A stretch of 64,000 nucleotides of DNA from Paulownia fortunei. Taxonomy: Eukaryota; Streptophyta; Magnoliopsida; Lamiales; Paulowniaceae. This document shows, piece after piece, positions 12,060-26,467 of this stretch (within the stretch, counting starts at the first letter, position 1; every line of letters begins with the position of its first letter). Both the position numbers and the translations under genes were made by a program. The notes beneath the pieces were generated by a model. That model made no database searches. It was not told the origin of the DNA and was given only the letters and a program-made list of their open reading frames with translations. Where the stretch lies: assembly GCA_019321725.1 (NCBI GenBank), contig CM033120.1:12306278-12370277 (forward strand). The letters run 5' to 3'.

Positions 12060-15000
12060 TTCTTTCTTGTCAAGTATGGAAGTTTAGTACTGTTTATCGC
12101 ATTTCTGACTTTATAATCTTCGCTGCTACTGTGGCTCGAAAGCCAAAAATGTACGAGTTTGAAGGTCGATTTTGTTGGGAAGCTCTCTTAATGATGTCTT
12201 TTCAAGTAATTAATATTTGATTAAATTGATGCGACTCTCCAAAGGCGACACAGATTTGGGATTACTGTTATGGATTTATTACCAAATTTTTATGTGAATC
12301 TTTTGAATGCTTGGGGAAACTACACAAACATAGACAATTTTTGGGTTAAAATTAAACAATGCCAAACAGAGGGATTTAGATATAAGAAAGGGATTTGAAA
12401 TTGAGAATTTTAATGGTAAATTTTAAATTTATTATAATAATAGAAAAAATCAGTAAAAGTGGATTTTAAAGGATTTAAAATAATTTTTTTAATAATTTGA
12501 AATTTATAATTCTTAAATTTTCCCATTTAAACACATTTTTAATATTTTGACCATATAATGGCGGCTATTTAATTTTTTTATAATTTTTGTAGTAGGCTAT
12601 AATAATCACTCGAAAGATTTTATGTTTTTAGAATATAGCTTACAAATGGCTATATTTGAGATCATATTAACAACTGGAAAAACTCAGTAAGGACTGACAG
12701 TGTGAATAATTTAAGTTCCTTTCTTATATGAAAGGATTATTTTACCAAAAATATGTACGGACATCAAATCATCAATGCTCGACTTATTTTTTCAGGAACT
12801 CCAATTTCATCTTCTCTTATTATTTATTAACCAGTCCATGAGACGGTTTCTAGTTGGATTTCTAATTATTTGAATAAGGGCAAAGCAGCAATAAATAATA
12901 GAGCCAAGCAAGTCGTGGACCAGGTCTCAATGAACTGTTTTCTACAAGAAACGCCTATGGTGGTTGCTAACACACAGTACAAAGAATCAATCGATCAATG
13001 TATTAATTCATTTGAGCATTAATATTTTTACAGAACTTGAAATTCTATTTAAATTTTGATTTAATTTGCATGTGAAGTTTTAATGATGTCAAACGAGTCA
13101 AGCTCAAATAACTATATTTTTTATTTTTTGTATTTGTCAAACAATTAAAATCTTTTATTTATTAGATTATAGGGAGATATCATTCGTCTTGTTACATATT
13201 TAATTCTATTTTATTATAAAAAAATATTCAAAAATTATTGGACTAATCCTGCACACTCGATGGAGAATGAGTTTGGCCGATCACTAACTTCTAGTGATCG
13301 ATCAACATATTCCTTTGATGTATTATTGTTGGATTTTACGATAAAAAAATCGGAATAGAATTTTCTATAATACGTATTGTTGTTGCTGAATCGATCAATA
13401 ATTTATATTTACAACAAGCAAGCTGATCGAGTTGAGTATCTTAATCTATATTTCTCTAAAGGTGCATACTTGAAAACATATTTTCTATGTGTATTAAAAT
13501 TCAATTTAGTTAAGATTTAGGAATCAATATACCTCAACTTGGGTTAAAATGATCTCGATTTATTAGGTACTTCAAATTCGAGAAATAACTTAAAATATTA
13601 ACACACTTTGTGTTTATTGGAATGACCCCAATCATAATCCTTTGGATGTTTAAATTATATAGTTTATGAAATCACTCTTAATAATTATAATAAACAAGTG
13701 CAAAACACCAATTTTATAACAGTTGCACATAAAGCTATATCTATAAATGGTTACCCACATATACAACACATGACTTGGAACAGGTGTTATCATCATAAAC
13801 ATCTCACCAATCACTTCTACTTTCAATATCGATTCTCTTAGAGTCGGGTCAATAATCTGATCCGAACCCTCATAAAAAGACACGCCCTCTTGTAATGGTT
13901 GGGCAGTTTGCCATTTTTAAGGGTCAAAAGAGTAAAACTAACCCTTTACTCATCAATTATGTATATATTTATATGTAAATATTTGTTTGATTATATTGAG
14001 GTTATTCATCATATCCTCATTTCTGAGGGTACTCAGAGAAGTTGATCTACTGGAATGGACACATCATCTCCCCAAGTTGTCAAATCTGTAACACCTTCCT
14101 TGTGGCGGTCCTCATAGTATCATTAGTCTTTGGTATATGCTGGACTTATTCCAGTTTTGGTAGTAGTTGCATTTATTTTGTGATGCCCTTTTTTTTTTTT
14201 TTTTCGGTGCAGTTCAAGTGGTTTATTTTATAAATTGATATTTTTTTATTTTATATTATAAATTAACGATAAATATATAAAATATTTTTTAAAAAAATTA
14301 CTTAGTCATGCATCACATACACTTGAAGTTAAAATGAAATATATGATTGACGTATAAATTGAAATATTTTATGTCTACTTTTGCTGCTACCTTTTTTTTT
14401 TTTTTTTAATATCACTTGCTAGGTATGTTTTGATATATGGGTAGCTTATGTTTCTATTCTAACCAAATTGTGTGTGCTATTTTAGTTTTAGCTTAAAGAG
14501 TTCACATTTATATGAGATATGTGGCTGAAGTTTCTTATTATGCTAAGGCTCATATCATTAGTTTTGTTCTTATAGTAGTAATGTTATTTTTTCTTACAAA
14601 TTGAAACAACTGTAGCTTCTAATAAGACTGCAGATGAGTACCGGTTTCTTGTGTTGCTGCTGCTGCAAAAAATATAACGAGTCGCGTGTCCGATTTGGAT
14701 GCGAGTACTCTGTTGACACCATATAGTCGGATTTACATGGAGCGTGTCCTTGAAGGGTGGATATTCTCTCCACGACTTAGGCGAGGTGCAAACCTTGGAT
14801 ACTTGGGTATAAAAAAAAAAAAAACAAATTTTTATAGAAACGAACACTTAAAGTACTCGCATGACCTGCTTTTAGCATATACATGCAATCTTTGTTGAGT
14901 AAGTATGCATTGATAATATTGTAAATACAAGATGTTTACTAACAAATTATCTTGATTTCTCTTTTATTGTTTATTTAAATTATTATAGTAGTTTGTTGGA

Positions 15001-16320
15001 TTTTGAGGTTTAATAGCTTTAAGGGCATATGAGACTTTTCAGCCAAATCTAATAGCTTATTTGATGGAAGTTGGATGAAAGAGATCTTTGCAATATTCAC
15101 AAAGCTTTAAGGGAGGTGCATGCTAAAAAAACATTGTTTTTATAATTAAAATGATGATCAAAACGATCTTTCAGCGGTTTAATTGGTTCTAATTGTCGAT
15201 TCGATAAATTTAAAAAAATTTAATTATATTTTTTTATTATATTATATAAAATGATAATGTACTAAACAAATTATTATATACTTCATTTTAAAGGTTAAAG
15301 AAGATAAATAACCACTTAAAAATATATTTAATAAAGTTTAAAATCTAAATAACTACATATATATATATAGTCAGATATCAAATTTAAATTTTTTAAAAAA
15401 ATATAAAAAAAATAAATTAATTTTGATCGATTCTTGATCGATTCAACCAATATTCTAATTTTTTGCAGCTAATCAGATCAATTATCACTTTTCAATCAAA
15501 TTAATTAATTCGATTCTATTATGAAAATATTGCTAAAAAGTTAAAACATGAAAGGGGATGCAAATTTTCTCAAATAAGGAGAAGACACAACAAATAATTA
15601 GAAGAATCTTGGAATAAAGTACATCATGATTAATATTTTTTAAAATTTTGTTTTTGTTGTGTTATTTGAATTTTGCCATAATGATGATGTGGAGATAATT
15701 AGATGCATAAATAAATTGAGTCAAATGAACAAAATATTATTTGTGTTTGGTGTTATTTTTTTTTATCAAAGTTGAAATTATATTTTTATTTGATTTGATT
15801 GAAATACAAGTTAAATTTTATTTTGAATAAATCGACTACATATATTAGTATATGAATATCAATTATCAATAACTATAACAATCTACAATCAACTTTCAAT
15901 AAACAGTAACAATATATAATTAACTAATAATATTATAAAAGTAAATAAAAATTCATATTTAATAGGATTTGAACTCAAAATAAATTAAGCACCAATTTCG
16001 CTATTTGAATTAAGCTTGAACATTTTTGAGTTGATTTGATATTTTATATCGAACAAAAAAATATTCAATATAATATTTTTATGTTTAATATATTAAGTTT
16101 AAATAAATTTTTAGCAAATTGATTTTGAGTCGAATTTTAAGTAATTTGATTAATCTTTCAAATAACTTTTATTTAATTGACTTAAAAAGGTTTGACATTT
16201 ATTGAGTTGACCGTGGTTTATAAAAAAATGAAAAAATTAATGCGTCACATCGTTGATTTATGGATTTTTTACATCGTGTAAATAAATGACTTCTTGAAGT
16301 CTTGTCCTATCTAAGAATTT
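12060..16320. other. AT-rich intergenic DNA, decayed repeats
   Basis: No supported gene. Short frames at 13650-13883, 14042-14233 and 14584-14898 have no recognisable content. Around 15170-15530 there is sequence (GATCGATTC-type words flanked by AT-rich DNA) similar to stretches near 40600 and 60300, suggesting a dispersed repeat. Confidence 0.45.
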
Positions 16321-16329
16321 CCCCATCCG

Positions 16330-17335
16330 TAGATAAAAAAGAAGGGAGACTTTTTATGCCACTTCATTCATCTTTCTCATTTTTATAATTTTTTTTTTCA
16401 AAATCTTTCTCCGAATCCTAAAAGATGAACATTTATGTTATGTAGTTCCCTCCTTTAGTCCTTACAGACAACACCCCAGAAGGTGAGCTTTCTTGTCCTA
16501 TTTTCTTGAAGAATTTTGTTTGATGGCATATTATTTATTTGTGGTTCATGAAGTTTTTTCCATTTTCATGTTTTTTTTTTTTAAATTTCTGATTTGTGGT
16601 ACACTTGTTTCTTAAGTTGAAAAGTTGTTTTTTTCAACCTTTTGAGTGATAGGAAATTCTTAAAATTTTCATCTTTGTGTCATAATAGTATTGTTTGTTG
16701 ATCTTGACTTGACCCATTCTTGATCTATTAGCTTCAGATCAAGTGGCTTTGTTCTTGTGGTATTTGCAAACCAAAGGGCACTTCCAATTTTTGCAAATTC
16801 TCTCCATTGGCACATTGTTTACCTGAATTTTTTGAAGAAAGATTAAAATTATGTTTGTCAGACTCATATTTACTTGTTTTCTTGCTTTGTGTTCTGACAT
16901 GACGGCGGAAAAAAAGAAGGAAAACTAGAAGTTATTGTTTAGATGGAGCTTTCAATATGCAATTATTATGTTTCTAATACATTTTGTTCTTGTACTTTGT
17001 TTAGCATTAGAAATTTCACTTTATGAATGGTATTTTACGTGCTTCTATTGAAGTCCTAAGGGTCTGCAATATTACTAATTCAAATGGCAGGACTGGAACT
17101 CCTTCAATTTATATTTAACTATACTGCAACTTCTGTTTTTCTTATATACTGCGAATTTAGTAGTACCGAGCTAAAAATTTGGAGATGATTCACTACAGCC
17201 TTGTCACTGATCTTTTCTTCTTTTGATTGTTTTATCTATGAGCAATTCTTTTTGAAATATAGTAACATGCCTTTCACAATGTATGATCGACAGGGCAGGG
17301 AATATATGTAAATTGAAGTTTTGATAGACATTTAG
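16330..17335 (+). promoter_or_regulatory. Probable 5'UTR exon and leader intron of the CRPK1-like kinase
   Basis: A GT-G-A-G-C donor follows the word CCCCAGAAG at 16482/16483. An AG acceptor at 17334-17335 lies 11 bases before the start codon. The intron is T-rich, as plant leader introns are. Inferred from splice signals only. Confidence 0.45.
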
Positions 17336-17346
17336 AGATTGGTGTG

Positions 17347-20300
17347 ATGTCTTGTTTCACTGTTTGTTGTTGGCAGAAAAAATCTTCCCCTACTAAGCAA
17401 ACAGTAGATATCAATGAAGGTAGATCTCTGAACTGTTGAAATTCGGACTGGAATAATTTTTGTGAATCAATTTGCTCACAAATGTGAAAGTTTTTGGTTT
17501 CCTAGGAATTTTGTTCTACTCATGATCTCAACCAGTATATACATAAAATACATCCTCTGTAGTATGGTATTTACTACTAAGTATTACATTCATTTATCAC
17601 GTGCTTATATCTGCAGAAACATTTCTAATGAATTCAAAACTAAATGCAGAAATTTCAAGTGTTCCAAATGCTAAATTGTATGGTTATAGAGAATTACAAA
17701 TTGCAACTGAAAATTTTAATTCAGCAAACAAGATTGGTGAAGGAGGCTTTGGTTCCGTCTACAAGGTAATTGTGCACCTCCTTGCTTCATCCTAACTTGT
17801 AGGACTTGATTTCATTATGCACATCAATAGGTTCCTGCTCGATTGTTTAGGCAAATTACATTCAAACTTGTAGGGAAGGCTAAATGATGGCACTTTAGCA
17901 GCGATAAAGGTTCTCTCTGCCCAGTCCGAGCAAGGCGTGAGGGAATTTTTAAATGAAATAGTGGCGATATCAGGACTGGAACATGAAAACCTAGTCAAGT
18001 TGTATGGTTGCTGCACAGAAGGAGACCACAGAATATTGGTGTATGGCTATCTTGAAAATAATAGCCTGGCTCAAACTCTTCTCAGTAAGCTTTACCCAGC
18101 AGTAATATGCTTTTAATCCATTATTACATGTCCAGAGGATGCTGATTAACTCATAATGTAGGACGCTTCAGTAATTTTCAGTTTAGCTGGAAAATACGGA
18201 CTCAAATCTGCATAGGGGTAGCACAGGGGCTCGCATTCCTCCACGATGAAGTCCAGCCCCATATTGTTCATAGGGATATTAAAGCAAGCAATATTCTCCT
18301 CGACAAAGATTTCACCCCCAAAATCTCAGATTTTGGTCTGGCGAAGCTTTTTCCAGCCTCTATGACTCATGTTAGCACACGTGTTGCCGGAACTTTGTAA
18401 GTTGGTGAACTCTTATTCTATTTATGTGGAACTGGAACTGATATTTGGTGAATTTTGGCATGGGACAAATAATTGTATTGTATTAATTATTTTAGAAGTC
18501 GTAAGAGACATTTGAGTGGGGGAAATGGGAGATATATTAAAGATCAATATTTAAAGAAGAGAGTTCTGTTCACCTGGAATTTTTATTTGAGTTAATTAGT
18601 GGTTAGTAAGAGAACATTGGTTAAAAAAATCAAATTCAAGAATTAATATCTTTTCTAAAATAAGCTCTTGCACTCCTGCTCATAAATTTTTCATGATAGG
18701 TAGTCCCAGATGGCGCTGAGAATGATGAAAACCTGCTTGAACTTCATCAATTCTGAAACTGGATAATGATCACCTTATGGCTCTGCCTTTCATTTCTCCA
18801 GGTTATTTGATGGCAGGAGTCAAAATGAAATAGACATGAACAACCTAATCAACTTGAACTCAGTACTCTTGATACAATGCCTAAAGTTGGTTTTTATTCT
18901 TCTCTTATGTGCTGCGCTTGCATGTTGCTTCACTTATTTACTTTTGAAAACACCAGACATGCTTATGCAATGTTGACTTAAAGATATTTGTCAATGAGTT
19001 TGGCCTCTTAACTGTTGGATCCCTTTATCTCCTTGATGTTTCCATGTGATTTTAAATTTTAAATGTTCTTTAATTCTTTCTGATAACCAGTAAACCATGT
19101 TTTTTTTTTTGCAGTGGTTATTTGGCTCCTGAGTATGCGATTCGGGGCAAGCTGACACGGAAAGCAGATATATATAGTTTTGGTGTTCTCCTGCTGGAAA
19201 TTGTCAGTGGAAGATGCAACACAAACAAGAAATTACCAGCGGAAGAACAAAATCTTCTTGAAAGGGTATGAAACTCTTGATTTGTTGTTTTCTGATTAGA
19301 GTCATGTGTTGTGTTAAAGTGAATTGTTTCAGTGCATGGTAGCAGACAAAGCATAGGGAAGAAAAAAAGTCATTCTGTACTCATGTTGATGAGATAGATT
19401 GAAAATTATGATCATTTGGAAAACAGCACATGCCAGGAGTCAGATCTTATAAGATTGTTTATGCTTGTTATGGCTGGGGGAAATGATTATTGGTTAAAGA
19501 ATTGTGGCCAGTCCTTTGCACCTCTTAATGAATGATGAATTTCCTGGAAACATTCTAGACTTTTGTCTCTATTTCTGAACATATTCAAAAGATATACTTC
19601 GGACTTGAAGTTATATAGAGCATTCATAGACACCCAAAGATGTGAAACTGAACAATCAGTCTCAAAATCAGTCTTTATTGTTAGCTGAACAAGCATATTC
19701 TCTTGGTAATCGGGCTGTGTTTTATAACAATTATAGATCTTTTTTTCCATTATTATGATTATAGATCTCTTAGTAAAAGGATGGCATAGAAGCAATCCTT
19801 TGTTTCCTAATACAAGTTTACTCTGTAGAATCATGTCAATGGAATTAACATTTAACAGAGTATAGACCTACTTGCATTCTTTTGGAATTTGATACTTTGA
19901 TCTTTTGAAGCAGAAGTGGCTACTCCTTATTTTATGAATAATACATTCTGTATGCAACTCAAAATTCTCCATTTAATTTTCCATCTTTAGAAGGCTGGTT
20001 ACGTCGTCAATTTGTTTTCCAGGCATGGGCACTGTATGAGAAAGGTAAGCTGGTTCAGTTGGTGGATAAAGCACTTGAAGGGGACTTCAGTACTGATGAG
20101 GCTTGCAGATATCTGAACATTGGACTTTTATGCACCCAAGATAAGCCAAAAAGCCGCCCAACCATGTCTGTTGTTGCAAAAATGCTGAAAGGTGAGATAG
20201 ATGTGGATGAGGTGAATATATCAAAGCCAGGCCTACTGACAGAGCTAATGACTCTGAAGAGTTCAAGTAATGCACCGCATGCATCATCATCAGGCTTTGG

Positions 20301-20388
20301 AACACAAGATAAGTCCTCATCGTCACAAAGCACAAATATGACATATGCAACCATGACTTTCTCTTCAATATATGACCGAAGTAATTGA
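17347..20388 (+). CDS. CRPK1: Receptor-like cytoplasmic Ser/Thr kinase, CRPK1-like (394 aa)
   Basis: Six coding exons close in frame: 17347-17419, 17617-17765, 17874-18084, 18162-18396, 19115-19265, 20023-20388 (TGA). No signal peptide or membrane span. The N terminus has clustered cysteines (MSCFTVCCW), a plausible palmitoylation site for membrane attachment. The kinase domain runs from about residue 58 to 330: glycine loop GEGGFGSV (65-72), ATP-binding Lys86 (A-A-I-K), HRD 181-183, DFG 201-203 and a GYLAPEYA segment, so it should be active. The Ser/Thr-rich C-terminal tail is about 60 residues. Length and motifs match Arabidopsis COLD-RESPONSIVE PROTEIN KINASE 1 (about 390 aa), which phosphorylates 14-3-3 proteins in the cold. 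Orthology needs a tree because related LRR-VIII kinases share this domain. Confidence 0.88.
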
Positions 20389-21567
20389 GTTGAGTCTTTT
20401 GATAATGGAAAAAGAAGGAAATTTCTTGTCTCATCCTTTCACCTAACTCGATTGTATGGCTTTAAGTTTTTAGGCTTGTGAAGAAGAGTTCTTTTCAGAT
20501 TTTTTTTTTTCAAAAAATATATCCTCTTGAATTGTGTATAAACACCATCAGTAACACTGAGTAAAAAAAGAACAAAAACCAATGATTTCCACCTGGTAAC
20601 ATAGTTATCAGTTTAAAAAAAAAGTTCAAATAGAAGAGATGGAACGTTTTGTTCGTATGTCCTAATACAAGTTCGGTCATTGGATATTAGAGTTTCATTT
20701 GTTGCAGTGAGTGTAACAGCAAGTTTTTACTGTAAGGCTGTAGCTTTTGAGAGGTATGAGGTATGATGTGAAAGTGCATTGGATAATTTAGGTGCTGAAT
20801 GAGATGTATTAGTGCATGAGATGCTCAACCTTTCTTCATCTGTCTCAAAATAATTCACATTATACAAACAGGAAGCTTGTTTTCAGGCAGCATGTTTTGT
20901 TCCGTTTTTAATGGCATTCATTTATTTTTCAATGCTCACCAGACAATTTTGATACGTGTCAACTTGTATTGTTTGTACATGCCATAAGGAATCAAAATAT
21001 TCGTGCGTTAATTTATTTTGACATCATTAAAGAGCACTAAAATGCAATTTTGTAGACTGCATATCTCTCAGATGTTCCTTCAATTTGCTTCTGAATAAGA
21101 AGGTGGGACGAGAAATAAGTGAAAAAAGAAGCATGTGGATAACAAGAGCAGATATTCTACTTGGCCTTATTCTTATTGGTATCGTACATTTTATTGCTTT
21201 TTGTAAATGGCTATGGAATTCAGCTGTTTAAGATGTAATAAATGTTAGTTTATATAAGAAAATAAAAGTATAAGCTGGGGTGATTATGTTTGGGAGTGAC
21301 TTTGTTAGTGACTTAGTGTGTCTCTCTTTACTTCCCTTTTTCAAGTTTTTGGGTGTATGGTTCTTGATAATACTAAACTTTAGGTGCTGTGACTGAGATG
21401 ATCAAAATAGTGCAAAATACTAAAGCCCATAAAACAAATCTACCTCTTCATATTTTCAGATATTGCTACAACATTGGCACTGCACTACAATAGAAAAGGG
21501 TTATTTCTGGGGTGTTTTTATTTTTATTTTTTGTTTTTTGAGGGGGGGGAACTTTTTTTCTGGTTTT
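20389..21567. other. Intergenic region between the kinase and the ABCG pseudogene
   Basis: Holds the kinase 3'UTR (first few hundred bases). No coding frame was accepted and no repeat was recognised apart from short homopolymer runs near 20500 and 21520-21620. Confidence 0.4.
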
Positions 21568-23220
21568 TTAACTTCTGTACCATAATATCAAAAAACAGAG
21601 CAATCTGTTACCAAAAAAAAAAAAACCATCACAGCCAAGTTGCCCCACCTCTGTGACTCCTTCAGACCTTGCTGTCTCAAATACCCAATTTCCATATAGC
21701 ACACTTTCACCGTCTATAGTTTCGAGACACTTGCTGCCTCCCTTCCCTCCATATTCATTTATCAAGAACTCTCAAATGGGTACTTAAAGAGACCCAAGTA
21801 ATGCATAAATATTCGGTAAGCAGGCATGTTCTCCTAAATCAATAAAGTATCCAGAAATTAGAAAGAAACCTGCAATAACTGATGTCCCTGTAATAAAATT
21901 ATGGCACAAGTTGCACAGCAGCATGCTGTGAAAGAGTTTGACATTAGAACAACCATCAATACCACAAGACAAAAGGAGAGGAAGCCATCAAGATCACGCC
22001 TCAGACCAACTAACCAGTAAACTGGTGTACTGTTGAGAAGACCAATCATCATGAGAAAAGGAAAGATCGTCCCTTACATTCATGTATAGCACTCCATGTA
22101 TCGACCCAGCTAGGACAGCTTGTATTACTCTTGTTGCAAACAATTCTTTGGCCCTGAAAATATTCTTGCTAAATTCGTGGGAGGAAAAGCTTGTATTTCT
22201 ATGCAGTTTAGAACTGGAAAAGCTTACCCCAATTTCAGCATTGTATTGTCTTCCTTCACTCTGTACCATTGTCTAAAATGAAGTGGCCATCTCAGGCCTC
22301 TGAAATTTGTATGTCCATGCTGTTTGTGACTTCAAAGGCAAGTCCAAGCACATTGATATGAGAAGGGATGTGATGACCAGAATGGCGAAGCCTCTCTTCA
22401 AGTAAACTGTAAGTGAAACCATCGTGCAGGATGCATCCATTTGAAAAGCAGAATAAGTCTGTCAAATAGCTCTGAAGCCAGGTTGATGTATAGTCAAGAT
22501 TATTATCTTAACCTGATTAGCCGCAACGAATTTGAGCAGTGAAATAACATGAAGGGCTGATGTTGAATCCAGGCCGGAAGCTGGTTCATCAATCAGCAAG
22601 ACAGTGGTGTCATGGACTAATTCAGCCCCAATCAACACCCGCCTCCTTTCCCCGCCTGTAATGCCATGGTTCGATCCTTCACCTTCCCTTGAATCAGCAA
22701 TATGATCAAGTCCAAGCTCCTTACCTCTCTTTTTCCCATCCGGCAGCCTCAGAAGTGCACTATACATAAGTGTTTCTTCCACAGTAAGCACTGGGAACAA
22801 GGCATCATCTTGGGTGACATACTCTGATAACCTCTGAAAGCTTTCAGCATTTACAGGATGGTTAACTAGTACCAAAACCATAAAACTTTCTCGGCAAAAT
22901 CTTCCCAGCTAAAGTTTCTAACACCATAGTTTTTGCAGCCCCACTAGTGCCAGCAATTGCCGTGATTTCTCTTGGTCTTGCTCCAAGATTAATCTTTGGA
23001 CTCCTGCAACAGAAAAGCCGACTAGATTTGCCAACAGAAACCGGTACTTAAGGGTGAAAAGAATGGAGCAATCAGAGCAAGAAAGTAAGGTATAATTTGC
23101 GAAGGGAAAAAAGAGAAGGACAAAGGGGATGAGTCTAACACACCAAACCTTGCTATTTTTTGCTACACAACGAGGTTGTTTTTGAGCAGTCAATAGATAA
23201 TGGCATGCAGGGCTCTGGAG
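21568..23220 (-). pseudogene. ABCG10: Decayed half-size ABC transporter, ABCG10-like
   Basis: Read 23220 to 21568 on the minus strand, homology to plant ABCG half-transporters runs nearly end to end but jumps between frames. The ATP-binding region near 22930 reads GTSGAAKTM where the family has GPSGAGKTT, so Walker A has lost a glycine. It is followed by a frame break and a stop before the next block. At 22881-22462 the reading frame holds [10 protein letters not shown], the signature [11 protein letters not shown], Walker [13 protein letters not shown] and the TIHQPGF switch, then breaks. Out-of-frame pieces follow: a GHHIPSHINVL block, a KNIFRA-ELFATR block before membrane span 1, [28 protein letters not shown], and a C-terminal CFLILWYRS. 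At least four frame breaks mean no functional protein. A probable intron acceptor survives near 23006. Family call firm; ABCG10 favoured by sequence and by position near DJ-1. Confidence 0.87.
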
Positions 23221-25640
23221 GTTTAGCTCTGGCTTGACTTCAAATCTTTGATGCTTGTTTCTTGTGGGACAAAAACGTTCTCTTAGGATGTTTCAAGAAA
23301 GCAGATAGAGGGAGAAGAAGAGGGTTATTGCAGTTTTTGCGTTTAAAGAGAGCTTAAGTAACACAAGAAATTGCAGTTTAAATAGATGGAAATCTTGAGG
23401 ATATTTTCTGCTCTATGCTTTGAAGAGTTTCACCACTTTTTTTTTTAAGTTGAATTTATGGATTGGTGAACTTTGACATGGTTTCAGATGTAAGGTGCTT
23501 TAGATTTTTCTTATAAAAAAAAAAGGTGTTTTAGATTTTAGAATGTATATCCAATTAATTGATGCTGTTAACTTTTGAGATTATATCGTATAGATAGTTC
23601 ATATTTTATTTGGGGAGGATATGAGATATTAAAAAAATAAGTTGGGAAGTACTTTTCATTTTTTAGATAATTTATAACTTATAGTTGTTGTATTAAAATC
23701 TTTTATCAAACACTAAAAAATTATAAGCTAATTAAATATTCTATAAACTGTTGACTTAAAATTAAACATAGTTGATCACTCTGTCAATCAATCTAAAAAA
23801 TATTGATAGATATTAAAAAAATAAGTTGAAACTCTATTATTTGAGAGAACTTACGAGTTCTTTTATATTTTTCTTTCAAAATTCATTATATTTCACATAA
23901 ACTTTTTCTTAAGTATAATATCTTGAGAACAATGAAACATAGGTTTTAGGCAATCAACTTTCCATACTTTTTCGAATGTGGTGTGAATTTCGGGTCAAGG
24001 ATAGGAGAGTAAATCCTTACTATTCGGTGTCATCCAAGATAGAATCTATAGGATATTATCAGCAATGTAGGTTCAACTGGATACGTACTGGAAACGCTCT
24101 TAAAATATGGAAAAAATACAATAAGGATGTTGCGTATTCAATCGGATGAGAGAAATTGTATCTCAACTATGAAGAAATTATAAAACGAGACAAAAATTAT
24201 ATATCATTCGTGTGAAAAAATTACAAAATGTGACCAGTACAAAATAGTTGTTTAATCTCATTCACGTGAGACGTGACGAGGGAAGCAGAGTCATGGTCGA
24301 ACGCTCAAGTAGATTAAACTTATCTCACATTCAGGTCATTTTCACAAAATCCTTGGGTTGAATTGTCTTTTTCTCCCATTACTTCGGTTAATCTCTAAAG
24401 TAAGTAAATTTCTTCTTACTAGCTCCTTATTGTTGCCAAAGCATTGAACCTTTTTTTTTCTTGCACAAGGGCATATTGAGTGGGATTTCAAATATCATAT
24501 TTTAGTCTCTGTTGTGATTTATAAAATGCAATTGGAAATTTAAACTTATAATTATTATAAAAATATTTTTTTTTTTAAAAAGAATCAATTAAATTATTTT
24601 ATAATGCATTAATAGCATAATTATTTTGATGGATAAACAACATAAATTATATGACATTCAACTTAGAATGAAGATGATATTTCATGTGATGTAATATGCA
24701 ATTTACTCCTTCACTTTCCTCCCAAGAAATTTAATCTCACATTTGTCTCATATTCATTATTTCTTTTTTCATTGTTGAAGCATCTCAAATCAAATTTCAT
24801 TTCATAGAATGGAAAAAATTACCTCTTTTTGCTAATTTTAATTTTAAATTTGATGTGGTATCATTTCAATTAGTAGTATATATCGAACTCAAACTATTAG
24901 ATGATGTACTATATGGATCACAACAGAGCGTTAGCGATGCAAGGAGTTTGTTCGGCAAACTTAAGAGTTATTAAATATTTAATAAATTATGTATTTTTTA
25001 ATTATGAAGATTCAAGTATAATTTTTGTCGGCTTTGCTTTTAGGACTTTAAATGACTTAATTTTAGTATCAAGACTCGATTTGCTTAATAATTTATGAAT
25101 CCTGTAAAATTAGTTTATTGAATTATAACTGTTATTCAACTTATAATTCAAAAATACTTATTGAACTTAATCTATCAAGTTTAAGCGAATCACGATCATT
25201 AATATTGCATATAAAATGTTATATCAAATCAAATTAAATCAGAATAAGATAATAAAGGAATGAACGGCTTCGACAATTAAGTCAATCAAAGAGAAAAGAT
25301 AAAATACAAAATTTTGAATGAATCGAATATATTTAAAATCATTGAATTGAATTGGAGAGAATAAATAAAAATTACTTATCTTGTACAGTTAAATGACTAG
25401 TGTAGCCTGTCTCCAGTATTATAGGAGGTGTGAGTTAAAAACATGTGGGGCCCGACATACGCTACAACACTAGCTGGAGGGGAGCAGTAATAAGCAGGTT
25501 CACATAAAATGGTAGGTAAAAAGGGCAGAAGGAGAAACGGAAGTAAGTTGGGCCGAGTCGGGCCGATTATAACTGAATTTCAAGCCCGAAATCTAATTCA
25601 GGCCCATTACATCCATCCTCGACCCAAATTGGCCCGACGC
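23221..25640. other. Intergenic region
   Basis: AT-rich. The first 200 bases are the likely relict promoter of the ABCG pseudogene. No gene or clear mobile element was recognised. AT-rich words near 25030-25370 resemble the dispersed repeat described at 30310-30640. Confidence 0.4.
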
Positions 25641-25748
25641 AAAAATCCAGCTTTCTTCGACTAGGGTTTTCAGCACTGGGATCCAAATTGCATTTCTCAA
25701 TTCAATTTCCGACCACCGCTTATCCCTTCATTGCTGCTCCCCGCCAAG
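25560..25748 (+). promoter_or_regulatory. Promoter and 5'UTR exon of the BED gene: site II elements plus telo-box
   Basis: AGGCCCATT at about 25600-25608 is a site II element (reverse complement AATGGGCCT). Several GGCCC words cluster nearby. CTAGGGTTTT at 25661-25670 is a telo-box. The leader exon ends at 25748 before GT-A-A-G-T, and the intron runs to AG at 26466-26467, immediately before the start codon. Confidence 0.65.
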
Positions 25749-26467
25749 GTAAGTACTCTTTCTCTTCTCTCTTTTTCTTCCGGGTGATCTTGCCTTTTGT
25801 GTATGTGTAATTCATAATTGTATAGTCTAATATAGCTGTGGTTTAATTTGGCCTTCATTTTTAATTAATTTTTCTTAATTTTTTTCTGTTTTGTCGGTAT
25901 TTTAGTGAGTCTATATTGTCTGCAGTGAGATAGTGAGCTTTTGCTGATTGTAATTGGGCTTCTAAAGTGATGAATGTGTTCGAGAAACGGTTTTTTACTT
26001 CCTTTTGTCTTTTTGAGTAATATAGTGTAGTTCTTTTGTTCATTTGTGGGATTATACCGAGTTGAGGGAAATGAATTTTTGATGATGGATATTGTTATGC
26101 TGCTGACATTTTTATGAAGTTCTTTATATTAATATGAAGTTGGATCTGAAAACAATAAAGACAAGAAATTGTAAAGATATGACTGATATAATACTGGAAA
26201 AATCATTCAAAAGAACTTTAGTGAACCCATTGATTTGAGTCAATATATCTGGTAATGCAGATACTGATGAGACCACGAACAACCCGACTTGTAAGGCTCG
26301 AGGGTATATGGAAAAATAACAGATAACGGTCCTTTCATTGCTAGGTTTTTTATGGTTGTTAGTTACCTGATTGGTTGCCATTCAGCGTTTTTACTTTGGA
26401 CGTAGATGTATCTGTTATTTATTCAAACATTTAATGTTGGTAATCTGAGTTCTTGTTTTTTGCTTAG

